Shown here: positions 22,206 to 34,300 of the stretch, in pieces
How the letters are laid out: each line of letters starts with the position of its first letter
How positions within the stretch are numbered: the first letter of the stretch is position 1
Source: Tribonema minus
Lineage: Eukaryota; Sar; Xanthophyceae; Tribonematales; Tribonemataceae
DNA: 64,000 nt
NCBI GenBank assembly: GCA_017506865.1
Contig: JAFCMP010000014.1
Span: forward strand, 62,001 to 126,000
Direction: 5' to 3'
Notes under the pieces: model-generated
Database searches by the model: none
What the model was told of the DNA's origin: nothing
Seen by the model: the letters and a program-made list of their open reading frames with translations, nothing else
Made by a program: the position numbers and the translations under genes

Positions 22206-22559
22206 CTGTGTGTGTGCTGCCTAGCGCCTGCTCGTTCTCCTGTCAAGTTCAACATAAACTTGAACTCCTTGCAATAAACACCACAGACATTCAGTCACCA
22301 GCAATAAGTTCTGCTCTCTAGATTTCGCTGAGAAGTGCAGTAGCTGCTGCTGGCGCTTTGGGTATCACGCCGTCTTCCTTCGGCCTCAAACACTCTCTCG
22401 GCTGTTACGCGCAACCTGACATGACAACCAATTTGCAATTGGTCCCACGCGCGTTTTCTCGCGGCCTCGAAACCTCCATCGGCTCTTACGCCCTCGCGCT
22501 CACCCCTGACGTGACGCACCTTAGACTCGGAAGCCCTTGCGAGATGCCTTGCCGCTGGC
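22206..22559. other. Junction between the truncated gene copy and the truncated retroelement
   Basis: No gene seen. Two related stretches starting CGGCCTC-AAAC (22379) and CGGCCTCGAAAC (22460), each running into a CGGCT-TTACG and a TGAC motif, form an imperfect direct repeat of about 50 bp. Confidence 0.4.
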
Positions 22560-23548
22560 GCCAGACGAGCTAGAGGCAAGGGGAGGTGCTGCAGCAGCGG
22601 CAGCAAGGGCCCGGCAGCCACTGCAGCCTCGGACCTCAGCTTTGAACTTACAGAGCAGTCGCCGCCGCAGCCGCTCCAGCGCCACGGCCGATAATGGTGT
22701 AGCCATTCTGGCGACGCACGGCGCAGCCGCACTTGAATCAGCGGCCGCGGCGGCAGCGGCACCAGCAGCAGCGGCAGCACACAGGGCAACTCCACCGGCG
22801 GCGCCAGCAGCTGCTCCAGTGACAGGGGCAGCAGCAGCGGCAGCACATGCCGCAGGTGCCTCCGGCAGTGTCACAGCGCCGACGGCTGCCGGAGCTGTTT
22901 GAAGCTTTGCGAGCGCAGGCAATGCAGCCGTTCCAGGGACTGCTGCTGCTGCAACACGGACAGCAACAGTCAGCGGCGCCGCAACAACCCGTGGCCCGTC
23001 GTAACGGCGGTAGCGGCAACGGCAACTGCAATGGCCAATGTGACAGGCGCCTCAAGCCCCCCGAAGGCAGCAGCAACACTGTACCAGCATCAGCAGCTGC
23101 GGTGCGGCCACTGGTCAGCGCTGCAGCAATGGCAGGTGCTGCGCGACCTGGCGCAGCCATGCTACAAAGTGCAGCGGCATCAGATTCAAGGTCTACACAG
23201 CTGAACCTCATACAGACGATTGCCACAGCTGCTGCATCCCTGCGTGCGGCAACAGGTGACAAACATCTGCTGCCAGCAGCCCTATTGCCGCAGCAGCAGC
23301 AGCAGCCATCCGTGCAGCAGCCACCACCACCATCAGTCCCTCCTGCACTACCAGTAGTACAACAGGGGGGGGGGCACATGGAGGAGGACGTAGGGGAGGA
23401 TCCCGAGATGCCATTTGGTGGCGGCGGCGTTTGAGTGGTTGTCGTTGAGACACTTGCAGACTGTCATACATGTAAATTCCGTACAGCAAGCTTCAAGTTA
23501 GATGCCATTCATCTGGGCTTTTTCGCGCCCGAGCGAGATCAATAAAAA
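22560..23548 (+). mobile_element. Truncated copy of the retroelement (3' part)
   Basis: The open frame 22537-23434 matches the Ala-rich linker of the complete ORF (around 17330) and then jumps to its last codons (MEEDVGED, MPFGGGGV). Most of the endonuclease domain is therefore missing. The 3' non-coding tail after TGA is well conserved, with the GGGCTTTTTCGCGCCC stem-loop and tail AATAAAAA. The 3' flank is GTAATGGC, close to the GTAC seen at other copies. No target duplication was found; the left boundary is approximate. Confidence 0.75.
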
Positions 23549-24050
23549 GTAATGGCATGCCGATAAACCACTGAGTCAAACCTATGTGCACTCCTGCCGG
23601 AAGTGCCCTGTCTCCACCACCACATCTTGCGAATATATGATCCGTGGGTGCCTACTTCTGGAGGGCACGGTGTGTTGGTGTCCAGAGCCACTTGGCGGAT
23701 TGAAGGGCAGCAGTCAGTGGTTTTGAATGCGACGGTAAGAGGCAGCTGCTCAAGCACAACAACACATGTTCATTGCCGTAAGCAACTTTTGCATTTCCGT
23801 CATGTGATTGGGAACTGGCGAGTTCTGGTTCTGGTGCAGAAAGATCTGTAGTGCTTGTGAAGAATTTTTTTTAGAGATTTCATAATTTGCATCAGCATGG
23901 TGCATATGCATTGCTCAGGCAATCTGTGGAGTTGTGTGTCCAGCATTCAGTGCGTGAGGCAGAGCACCGACTCCATGACATGTGTTGCAAATCTGTATTT
24001 ATTGCCAGTGCGCTGCTGGCACATGATCTTCTGGCATCGCTGACAGCCGT
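23549..24050. other. 3' flank of the HACD gene
   Basis: AT-richer spacer between the retroelement copy and the HACD stop codon. On the - strand AATAAATA (about 23997-24004) lies about 50 bases after the stop. No other feature is seen. Confidence 0.4.
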
Positions 24051-27000
24051 CTACTCTGCCTTCTTGGAAGCAGCCTTCCTCCTCTTGAACTGCTTGCGTC
24101 GTGTCTGCACATGAGGTGGAAGGAAGCAACCATCGCACATTTTTAGAAATGACGCGCGATTCCAGACTGGTTGCAAGCTCAGTATGGCAAGCAGAACTTC
24201 AACAACGCTCAATGCGGGAGCTGACACCCTTTGCAGCACGCAGCGCAATGGTGTCTATGGACGTGATTTACACATGGCCAGTGCTCATGCCTGAGCGATG
24301 GTCATGTGCTGACTGGTGTTGCCTGTCTCATCAACTATCATTGCACGGCGACTCCAAACATCACGCCTCCAGAGCTGAATTTAGAAGCCCTTGCAGTGCC
24401 TGCGACGCGCCTGACGCAACTTGGTATGGAGCTACATAGCGCGGGTAAGCCAGAATCTTGCAGGGAGACTCTGAGCAAGCGGCAGATATGTGCTGTGGCA
24501 CTTACCGTGACCATGTGGGAGTACATGAAGGGGGCCCCCGGCACATACGTGGCGAGCACTAGCAGCGCCATGTGGTACATGCTGATGGAGATGCCGCCAG
24601 CGAGAGGAACGGGCTTGAGCGCCTGAGTGACAGCACATAGGGAACACCAGGGTGGAGCGGGGGTACAATATCAGTGTCAAGCGCGTGGACAGTCCAGTGT
24701 CTGCGCTCCGTGTGTGATCAAGACAGCAAAATGTATGTTTGCCAGACAAGCAAACGTCAGATCCTAAGAATAGAATGACATAGCACGATGGTTGATCAAC
24801 TCACCAAGGTGCAACATTTAAAGGGTACGTGGTGGGCGCAAGCGTAGCACAAGTGCACATGACTGTGCCAGAACAGAGCCACTGGCCATGCAGTTGCATA
24901 TTTCAATTCTGCACATGACATGCAGAACACCGCAGACGCTGAGTAAGAATTGGGCGCACTTGATGAACAAATGGTGTCAACGCGCATTTGTCCAGTGGCC
25001 TCTGTCAAAACAAGGACCGTCTGCCCGGAATCCACGGCGGGCACGCACCTTCAAACAGTCAAACCCGTTGACGATGGTCATGATCTCTCCTGTAATGCCA
25101 CTGCCAGACGCGAGCGTAGGCGGGCGGACAAGAAGGGAAAAGACACATGTGGCAGGTGAAGGAGTGCGGCAGAAATGTGACTCGCAACACACCGGCGGTA
25201 TCATCATGACAGAAGGACCAGCGTGGGCAAAGACCTGACGAGTGCGATGTGCTTCGCGAGAGGCTGCAGCAACAGGACTTGACCCAGACATCACAGCCAC
25301 AACTACAATTGGTACATTCCAAGCTGGCATGTGAGTTTCTGCGCAGAAGCGCAACACGTGCCTCAACCCCTGCTGTTGCTTCTGCAAGCACGCATCGTGA
25401 ATACGACCTTTCAAAACATAATTGGTTCCATACCTTGGGTAAAGAACGGCAAACAACGAGTACCGCAGCCAGAACAGCGGGTACGGCACATTGCCCATTA
25501 TGTTGAACACGTAGAACAGGTACCGCGGCACCTCCACCAGCGCCCACGACACTGTGGTCAGCGCCATTGCATAGTGATCCTGAGCATGACAGGGGCAAAG
25601 CATACATTGTTGAGGCTGCGCACGGCCAAACGACTGCAGAATGTGACAACTGGCGCTGCCACCATGGTTGCATGGAAGGTGGGCATGCGCACTCTCTGGG
25701 TGGAGTCAGTGAGCCAGCTGATGGAACATGCTTGTGTGATGCTTGTGTGACACTCGGCCGTGATACATTCCAGTGTGCCATGCATGTTGATGCGTCGGAT
25801 GTGCATGTTTCGTGTGCGCTTGAGTAGGGTTGCCGCCCAGCGTATATGAATTTCCATATACTGCGTATAACGTATATAAATAACGTATATATAATCTATA
25901 CTGCGTATGCCAGCGTATATTAATTAGCCAAATTCTGAAGACAAACTCGGATTGATTTTTTTTCTCTTTAAGCCTCATAGTGTCTGTTCTCAGCTGTCCA
26001 CAACACCCGTCACCTTCTACTCAAGCAAGCATACAATGTGATTTTGCAGCATCGCCAGCTGTTCAACTTTCATGTCACATGAAACCAAATGCATATTCTC
26101 GTATGCACCTGGCATCCAGTGCATGCGCTAAAAGTTCTTTGTGTAAACATGTTGCTAGGCTTGTTTTCATGCATAGCGCACAAACAGTGGTGCTGCACAT
26201 GTCATGCATTAGCATTTGCTCATGCAAATGGTATTTTTCAGGTTCATCACCCAGTCACCAGCAGCAGTTCCAACATCAAGGGGTGCGTCAGCTGCAGTGC
26301 ATGCGCAACAGATTTGATCCGTCTCAACAGTAATCTTCACCAAGCCCGACCTCAGGACTAAACTATGCAACTCCTCTTTGTCGTTCTCAAACTCCAGCAG
26401 CTTCCCTGCTGTGTGTGTCCAGCAGCTTCCCTTTGCCGCGAATAAACGAACTTTGGCTACATCAGAAGTTGAAGTTATCAGAAGTTCTGTTCACGCGCAC
26501 GACCTCAGCACACACCCCACACACCACGATAGCTGCAGAGCAGCCTTACATTCGCCACGTATACCATGCTTCGAGGAGGCAGCTGTTGAACGGCAAGCCA
26601 GGCTTGTGCTGGGAGGTCACGACTGCAGCTGATTGAATGGGCAAGTGAGTACTCCCACTGACTAGAACGTGCACCTGTTGAGTTATCAAGATATACCGAC
26701 CCTTCTAATGCTTCGTTAGCGCAGGAGCGTGCGGCAGCAACTCTGCGCTGCTTCCGCTTCGCGGAAACACGCTAGGCGGCGACACAGGCATTATAGTCCA
26801 AAGCGTATATTGAAATCGATATACCGGTATATATAACGTATATATACGTTGTACGCTGCCGGCAACCCTACGCTTGAGAGAAGCTTTGCCGCCGGCAATC
26901 ATGACATACTGTGGTGGCCGTGCAAGCCATCACAGGGGTCACGATATAAGAGCAGGTCCGCTCCGCCAGCCTCACCGCTCTTATACCGTGACCGCTCTTA

Positions 27001-28193
27001 TATCGTCCTTGGGCTTCACCAGGGTTAGGGCGAACCCTAGTCTAACCCTGCTCCTAACACTAGGGTTTGAAGTAAGTAGGGAGGGTTAGAGCACCTGGAT
27101 TCAGGTTGGCTTCAAACCAAGCTGAAGCAACCGCAGAGCAGCTGCGGCTGCGGTGCCGAGTGCATGATGTTTTTTATGAACAAAGCGGGTGCTTCTCATG
27201 ATTTTGGCGCACATGTCCGCCTTGATGCACCGATCGTGAAGCGGCTAATGATAGGTGGACACGAGCGGTCAGCCCGAGCGGCACCAGACCGCTCTTATAC
27301 CAATCAGATCCGTGTTCAGCCGTCAGACAACGCTCTTATACTGCAACCGTTCTTACATCGAGCGCTCATTATAAATATCGTAGACATCACTGTGTGACTG
27401 TGCATGCACACTTTTAGCGCATGTACATGAGCATTTGCTTGTGGCAGTGTGACAGCCTGCTGGTTTTGCTGTTGATAAATTATAGCCCTGCAACAAATGC
27501 CCATCCGTCAAGCAACAAATAATTCCCTGATGGTATTTATTTCATGGGATTGAGGCACTTGCCTGAGATGCCTCACAGCTGTATAGGAACCCCCAAGCCA
27601 CCACCAGCCTGCTAGACACCTGAAAAGACAGACAGCACAAGCAGATTTAAGAAGAAATCACAATGGCAGCCTCTGCCCATAAACATGAGTGAACATGTCA
27701 GGCAAGCAGTTGTTTTCAGCGCTACTTAGTTGATAAGTGTGACAGATTCGAAGTAAGGTGGGACTGAAGCTCAACATGCGCCTGCTTGCATGAGACCCAC
27801 ACGACAGCAGTCATTGTCAAAGGTTTACCTGCAGGAGCGTCGTCATCCATGGGCTGGGCACCAGTCCTACCAGAGAGTGCAGTATTTCCATGACTGCAAC
27901 TGTCTGAACTGCCATCACCGTTGTCGACATAGAGTTCCATGTCTCGCGCCAGCTGGCTCCCTCATACTGCACACCAGCAGCAGCAACGTGAATCGAACAT
28001 ACATATATTAATGCCTGCCTCCAGCGAACTCGTGACGCCAAGCAGCCCCGCACAAGGACAGAGATTCACGAGGTCGACACACGCATGCACGCTGTCCGCG
28101 CACCTGTGCCTTCGCAAACAGGACCAGAGCGAAGGCCCATCCTCCAGCGCACGCTAAATTGTAGGCCCCGAGATACGCACTCCCGAAGCCCAT
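24051..28193 (-). CDS. HACD: Very-long-chain (3R)-3-hydroxyacyl-CoA dehydratase
   Basis: Seven exons join in frame to 217 residues: 28193-28104, 27966-27829, 27619-27563, 25579-25434, 25100-25049, 24622-24506 and 24104-24051. The enzyme dehydrates 3-hydroxyacyl-CoA to trans-2-enoyl-CoA, the third step of very-long-chain fatty acid elongation, in the ER membrane. Family hallmarks are visible: YLGAYNLACAGGWA at the N-terminus, QTVAVMEILHSLVGLV, SSRLVVAWGFL, WALVEVPRYLFY, and LYPSGITGE containing the catalytic Tyr142 and Glu149, which keep the seven-residue spacing of yeast Phs1 Tyr149/Glu156. The protein ends with a YVPGAPFMYSHM segment and a Lys/Arg-rich tail (KQFKRRKAASKK). Family length is about 220. 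Intron 3 holds a transposon and uses a GC donor (GCAAGT). The start at 28193 fits homologues; an in-frame ATG at 28247 is less likely. Confidence 0.93.
25825..26870. mobile_element. hAT-like non-autonomous transposon in HACD intron 3
   Basis: The two ends are inverted repeats: TAGGGTTGCCGCCCAGCGTA at 25825 and, read on the other strand from 26870, TAGGGTTGCCGGCAGCGTA. The element is flanked by the 8-bp direct repeat CGCTTGAG (25817-25824 and 26871-26878). An 8-bp duplication and TAGGGTTG-type ends are features of the hAT superfamily. Subterminal regions at both ends are AT-rich with repeated CGTATATA/TATACG words. No transposase-like frame is present in the 1,046 bp, so the element depends on an enzyme encoded elsewhere. 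Confidence 0.88.
26938..27362. repeat. Cluster of GCTCTTATA repeats, possible second small transposon
   Basis: CGATATAAGAGC (26941) is mirrored by GCTCTTATATCG (26993-27004). Further copies of (A)CCGCTCTTATA or close variants lie at 26977, 27289, 27330 and 27348. The outermost copies face each other with imperfect complementarity, as in a small inverted-repeat element of about 420 bp. A target duplication was not found. TTAGGG-like words (27020-27090) lie inside. The whole cluster is in HACD intron 3, just beyond the hAT-like element. Confidence 0.5.
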
Positions 28194-28391
28194 GATGCTG
28201 CTGCGTCGGACACACCTAGGCAAACACACAACTTCTCTGCACTTCAAGGCGGGTGGTGTTGCTCAGGCAAATTTGAAAAGATCTTGGCGGCCAATGTTTG
28301 ATGGATGTGCAAACACAACCTAGCTTGCTGAGGCGGAACCAGAGACAGGGGTAGCAGTCAGCCAGCAAGGGGCCTGGCACACATTGCAATC
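28194..28391. promoter_or_regulatory. Divergent promoter region of HACD and DNMT5
   Basis: Only 198 bp separate the two start codons, so both 5' untranslated regions and promoters must fit here or overlap. No TATA box is evident. Which elements serve which gene cannot be told from sequence. Confidence 0.6.
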
Positions 28392-31300
28392 ATGCCGCCT
28401 GCTGCTCCTGAGAGCGGGGGCCGCCGCCCTCGCCGGTCCTGCTCCAGCGCTGTCAAGATATCCTACACTGAAGCAGGCAGCTCTGAAGATGATGACTCGG
28501 AGGACGCCTCAGGGGGCAGCTCCTCCGAAGACGATAGCAAGGGTGGTGGCAGCCGCGCCAGTGCTGGCCGCAGGGTGAGTGGTGCACAGCAGCGCAAGTC
28601 ACTTATCCTGCCTGCAGATCAAATTGCAAAAATGTTGCTGCTCCTCTCCGCAGGCGATCAATGCGCTTCGCCTATGCAGCTATCCCCGCCAGCCCTGCGT
28701 GGGTCTTCCAGCGCTCCTAGCCTGCATTACACGCCGGCAAATGCGCACCGGCAGCACTTCATGCCCCGCACGTGTGCCCGTGCCTTGAGCTCGGCGTAAC
28801 TCGATCTCTTGACCGCTGGAGAGCTCCTCTCAGCATCTGCCGTGCCATGCTGCTATGACCCGTCTCTGCACAGGGCGCCAAGACGCCACCAGCAAAGGCA
28901 ACGCCAAAGCGCACACCGGCATCTAAAGGCAGGGCGAAGAAGAAGCAGGAGTCGTCAGATGACGGCGAGGAGGATTCGGAGGCCACTGTGGAGTCCTCAG
29001 CCAGCTCCGAGGAACTGGAAGATTCTGAGGCTGCTGCCACTAGCGAGGACGAGGTGAGCGTGTGCGGCTACATCTTGTGTGCCATGTGTGTGCCCAAGGT
29101 GCAGCCGGTGTTGCTGCTGGGTGCGAGCCATGCTGCTCACTTGAATGAGCGCAGGATTTTGCTAGCGCAGGTCACATCATTGCGATCATCATACTCGACA
29201 GCAGCGTGCACTGATCCCCGACGAACAGTAATCGGGCGTGCGTTGGCGCGGCACATGCCTTTGAAAACACATACCAACAACGACCAATGGCTGTTGGGCG
29301 TTTCATCTATTGCAGTGAGCGGCGTATCCCTGTTTGCCGAAGGCAACAAAAATGCAAGCATTTCACAAAGACACCCGCAGGGCGCAGTTGCCCACACTGT
29401 GCTGCGTCTGTACTTAACTTGTCTTTGAAAGCTGGCAGCGCTCTTGTACTGGGTCAAGCAATCTGTGCTCAAGTATTATCATGGTTGCTCAGCAGCTCAA
29501 TGCGCGGTGTGCATTGGCACTGATCACTTCTGATGCATGGACGCACATGCATTGCGTCAGGTGATGATGCCGGCAGCCCGGTCACACCTCTACAGTCATC
29601 ATGCCAAAATTCCAGCGCCACACGCCCTTGTCGCGGCTTTGCCAACGGCATCGCTCAGGACTTGATGTTTGCGCACAGAGTGTTGAGGCCGTGCCTCAGA
29701 GGCGCTCAAAAGCGCGCTCAAGTGCTGAAATGGTCGCGCTCTGCTGCTCTCAATGCCAGCCAATGTCGCGTGCATTCAGACAAATTTGTTTCGCTCCATG
29801 CAGCCAGAGCTCAAAAATATTTGCGTGCGTCTTTCTGTGCCCGGCCGCTCCGCTGTGTGTGGCGGCACGCCCCCGCTGTTGTGCGATGCATGGACGCACA
29901 TGACAGCACTCATGTCTGGAGCTTCTCCCGGTCAGTGCACTGACCTATCAGAGCCCTCCCCAAACAAGGCACCGTTGAACTTCGACTGCGGAACGCATCA
30001 GCCCTGCACGATGCGCGGCGCTGCGTCCATCCCTTCCACAGCCGCGTCCGCCCGGTGCTGACCAGTGCAGCGCCCCCTCCCCCCTCCCGCGCATGCGCAG
30101 TCCGCCTCGGACCTGGAGCCGGAGGACGACGTCCTGGAGGACGAGCCGGTCGCCGCCGTCGCGGCCAAGTCCAAGAGCCGCGGCGGCAAGAAGGACAGGG
30201 ACAAGTGGACGAAACCGGCGCCCCCCGACCGCGGCTCCGCGGGCGTGGACCCGGAGGACCTGCCCGTCATCCGCTGCCCGCACGACATGTTCCGCGACCT
30301 CATGGGGCGCGCGCCGCGCGTGGAGGGCGCGCTCGCGGCGCTGGCGCGCCCGCTGCGCGTGGCGACCATGTGCAGCGGTGAGTGAGTGAGCGCGGGCGTG
30401 GTCGTGCGGTCGTGCGGGGTGTGATGCTGGCGGGCGGTGCGGTGGAGGAGGCCGCCGGTGGTGATCGCGAGGTTCGCGCGCGCAAGTGTGTGTGTGGGGG
30501 GGGGGGGGGGTGGGGGTGCACTATTGAGGGCGGTCTCCATTTCTGAGCTGTGTTTGCCCGGGGGGGGAAGGGGGAGAGGGGGGGGGGGGGAACAAATGGC
30601 GCGCGCTGCGGGGTGACAAGGGGAGCGGCGAGATCTGAGCAGCGCACGCAGTGGGTTGGTGTGGTCACATGGCATCACAGCGTCAACATCTCCTGTATCT
30701 TGCACGGAGCTGCGGAGAGCCTACATGATCTTCTGGCGTCACGTTACCGCTGTCGGGTCACTCGTGAAGTGCATGAGCGGTTGTTCTACTGCAACAGTGA
30801 CCGAAGCACTTCATCAGGCATTGGCGGCAGTAAGCTTTGAAAGAGGGCTGCATGAGAAGGTACTTTTGCCCTGGCAAAAACCACGTATGCTGACACAGCT
30901 GGAGAGATACATCCAATTTTCGGAAATGCCGCCTGCCAGTCTGTATTTTGCAACAGCAATCATGTATAGCTTCCCCCAGATGCGAATGCAGTAGCAGTAC
31001 CCATAGTACCATACACATTCCCTTAAGAGAATGTATGCCCATGTCCCCTCTGCCTGCGACAGGCACGGAGTCCCCCCTGCTGGCGCTGAGCATGATCTGC
31101 AACGCAGCCAAGGAGCTGTACGGCGCGGAGCTGCAGATTGAGCATGTCTTCAGCTGCGAGATTGAGCCCTTCAAGCAGGTAATTTCATGGTGGACGGTGG
31201 TGTTGAAGTGGGGCTTGAAGCTGTTGGACTGGTGTTGGGCTTGGCATCACATATTGCTGTTCAGGTGATGCTACACTGCACCATGCACAAGTGCTTCATG

Positions 31301-34300
31301 TGGTACCACGAACACTGTGTATTGCATCCACTCGCAAACATAGGCTGCTCACATGAGCTGCGAGGTTCAATGTAATCAGCGGTTCTACTCATGAAGCCAT
31401 GCGTTACAATCCAACAAGCTCCTGCAACACAGACCGAACCAGTATTTGCTGCAGTCATAAACTGCCAGAAATCATAACTTCAAGTGGTTCTTCAAGTTTC
31501 TCAGGTCACAGCACCTGATGTTTTTGGCAACTGATGTTGAGGATCAGAATTGCTCTCAGCAACAGCCAGCAGAAACCAGTCCAAGCAGATCTCTTGCGTA
31601 TTTTGGTTGAGGTAAGATGAGGTGATTGAGTGCCGTATCAAACAAACAGCATTCGCACGCCTGTCTGACGCGTGCCATTTACAGTCACACAAAGTATAGA
31701 TAACTCTAGTGTTGTGCATGCCAATCATGTCAACGGCAGTAACAGTATGTACATATGTATGTGTGCACAGGCAGGCATGCATGATGATTGGCCAGCTCTA
31801 ATCTAAGCACGTCGTTCTTCCCTGACACCCCCATTGTCAAGGTATCTCACCCTTCATCATTGCCTCCCTGCAACTGGCACTGCAGGCTTACATAGAGCGC
31901 AACTTCAGCCCTCCCATACTGTTCCGCGACATCAGGGAGCTGGGCGGGGAAAAGGTACGTGCGCAGTGCTTGCATGCCGCCGCACAATGTGTCCACTGAG
32001 GCAAACATATTAACACAGTCTTTGTTCACATATCAAGGCAGTGCGTGCAGCCATTGTCACATCTTGGTTGGTTGCCTCGGTACAGGCAGGAGTATGGGTT
32101 AGCGTTGGGTTGCTCTCACAATGAATGTGCACCATGCCCATCAGCATCTGAAGCGTTCAAGCCGCCGTGCACGGCCCGGCCGGCGCAGTTCACCGCGCTC
32201 TGCTCAGTGGTACCACACCAGACCTACATACCCATTGCGCAACTGTAATGCCCCATACCCTACCTACCCCCCCCCCCCCCCCCCCCCGCGCCCCCGTCCC
32301 CCAGGCAACCACCGCGTACGGCTCCCTCGTGGAGGTCCCCGGCGAGGTGGACCTGCTCGTGGCGGGCACGTCGTGTGTCGACTACTCCAACCTCAACAAC
32401 GAGAAGAAGGACCTCGACGCCAAGGGCGAGTCGGGGCAGACGTTCCGCGGCATGATGCAGTGGGTCGTCAAGAACAGGCCGCCGCTCGTGATCCTGGAGA
32501 ACGTGTGCGGCGCGCCGTGGGAGCGCGTCGCGGAGCGCTTCGAGGAGAACGGCTACAACGCGGGCTTCATGCGCGTGGACACAAAGGTGAGCGCGCTCGC
32601 GGGCGCGCGTGCGTGCGTGCGGCAGTGGGTTGGGTCGGCGGAGCGCGGCAGCAGTCGTCAGGGGGGCACGGGATGCACAGTGCACGTGTCAGCGCCGCGG
32701 CCATCTGACGCACAGATGCATGCCGTGTGCATTCGGTCTGTGGCGACGCGCTCGTGCGGGAGCTCGTCGCGGAATGCGCGGCTGCAGCTCGAACGCGTTG
32801 CATGTGTACGCCGAGGCAGGCAGCCGCTGGCCCCAGGTTACGGCAGATGAGGATCTGTCTCAAGTGCGCCTCTTCAATGTCGCATCCAAAACGCCTCGCA
32901 GTCTCGACCCAGGCGTGCCTGCTGCTGCCGGCTGCGCTCAGACCACGTGCCGTTGATGACTCATGTGCATAAAGTGCTGAGTCGGCAGCGTCCCTCTCCC
33001 CCGCCCGCGCCACGCGCAGCTGCACTACATCCCCCACACGCGCACGCGCGGCTACCTGCTGGCGACGCTGGACAGCGACAAGACCATACCGCTGCAGTGG
33101 CAGGACCTGGTGCGGCGCCTGGAGCGCCCCAGCAGCAGCACGCTCGAGGCGTTCCTGCTGCCGAACGACGACCCGCGCGTGCACAGCGCGCGCGCGGCGC
33201 TGGCCGGCAAGCAGGTACGAAAAGTGCATGAGTGATACAAGGGTATGTATGTACAAGGCAAACAGGTGCATGTATATATGGATGATATAAGGTAGGTATA
33301 CGCAGAGACGCCGTGGCTACCCGCACGAGCTGCGCTGCTGCGTGCGCCTCTTACCACGTCAGTCGGCTGTGAGATGAAACTGTACAACGGGCGCTGTGCG
33401 ATCGCAGCAGCTGCATTGGATGGCGGCAGCTGCGTGTTGCTCGGAGAGGCGAGTCTCCGCGCACGCGTATGCTGCCGGCGTCGCCTCAGCGGAAGGGATG
33501 TTGCAGACGCACTGCACATAGATGGCCTCCACGTTGATTACTGCATGTGGTGAAGAGAGCTGTACTTGCGTGCGCGTTTAATGCTGCGTCTTGGGCAAAC
33601 GCTAAGCGAGTCTGCGCCATGCCGCGGCACACCTCCCGACCTACTCTTCACGCCGCCGGTGTTTCCGCAATAGTCAGAACAGTACATAGGCACGAGCGCC
33701 ATCATATGACTCCGCCGTCGCACGCCTCACCGCCGCCGCCCCACTTTGCGAGTGCCAACTTTGCAATGCTTGGTTCGCACTGCGACGCGTCACCTGCTGA
33801 CCGCCGCCGCTGCGCCTCCGCTGCCGCCGCGCCGCAGGACACGCAAAAGGCGCGGCCGCGTACGGACTGGGGCCGCTGCGAGACGCGCCACCAGCGCGCG
33901 CGCCTGGAGGAGGAGCTCGGCGTGAAGCGGCCGCTCACGGGGTGGGAGGATGGCGGCCTGTGCAAGCTGCCGGACTACGCGTGGACGGACTGGGGGCGCT
34001 CGCAGGTGGGCGGGCGGGCCGTGGCGTCGTGTTGCACGTGAATGCCTGAGAGTCTGAAGTGCGGCGTGTCTGCGGAAGTGCTGCGTGTTCATGGAAGTGC
34101 GACGTCTGCGGAAGCGCAACGTCTGGCAGATGCGACGGCAGCAACCCCCAGCAAGCACTACCGGCGCGCAAGGACTCGTGTAGCTTCAAGCGAGTCATTT
34201 TCTACCACCTGTGTTTGAGTGGGAGCGGCACTACGTTGACTGTGCCTGTACACATGACTAAGCAGGCCCAGAATCAGTTTTTTGGGGCGACAGTTGAGGG

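Noticed and set aside
22537..23434. A separate Ala-rich protein gene
   Set aside because: Matches the linker and last codons of the retroelement ORF and is followed by the same 3' tail; it is a truncated copy.
29054..30100. Open frames in the 1-kb intron 2 of DNMT5 as extra exons
   Set aside because: Exons 2 and 3 already join in phase 0 and no intervening frame has paired splice sites; a missed exon of a multiple of three bases cannot be fully excluded.
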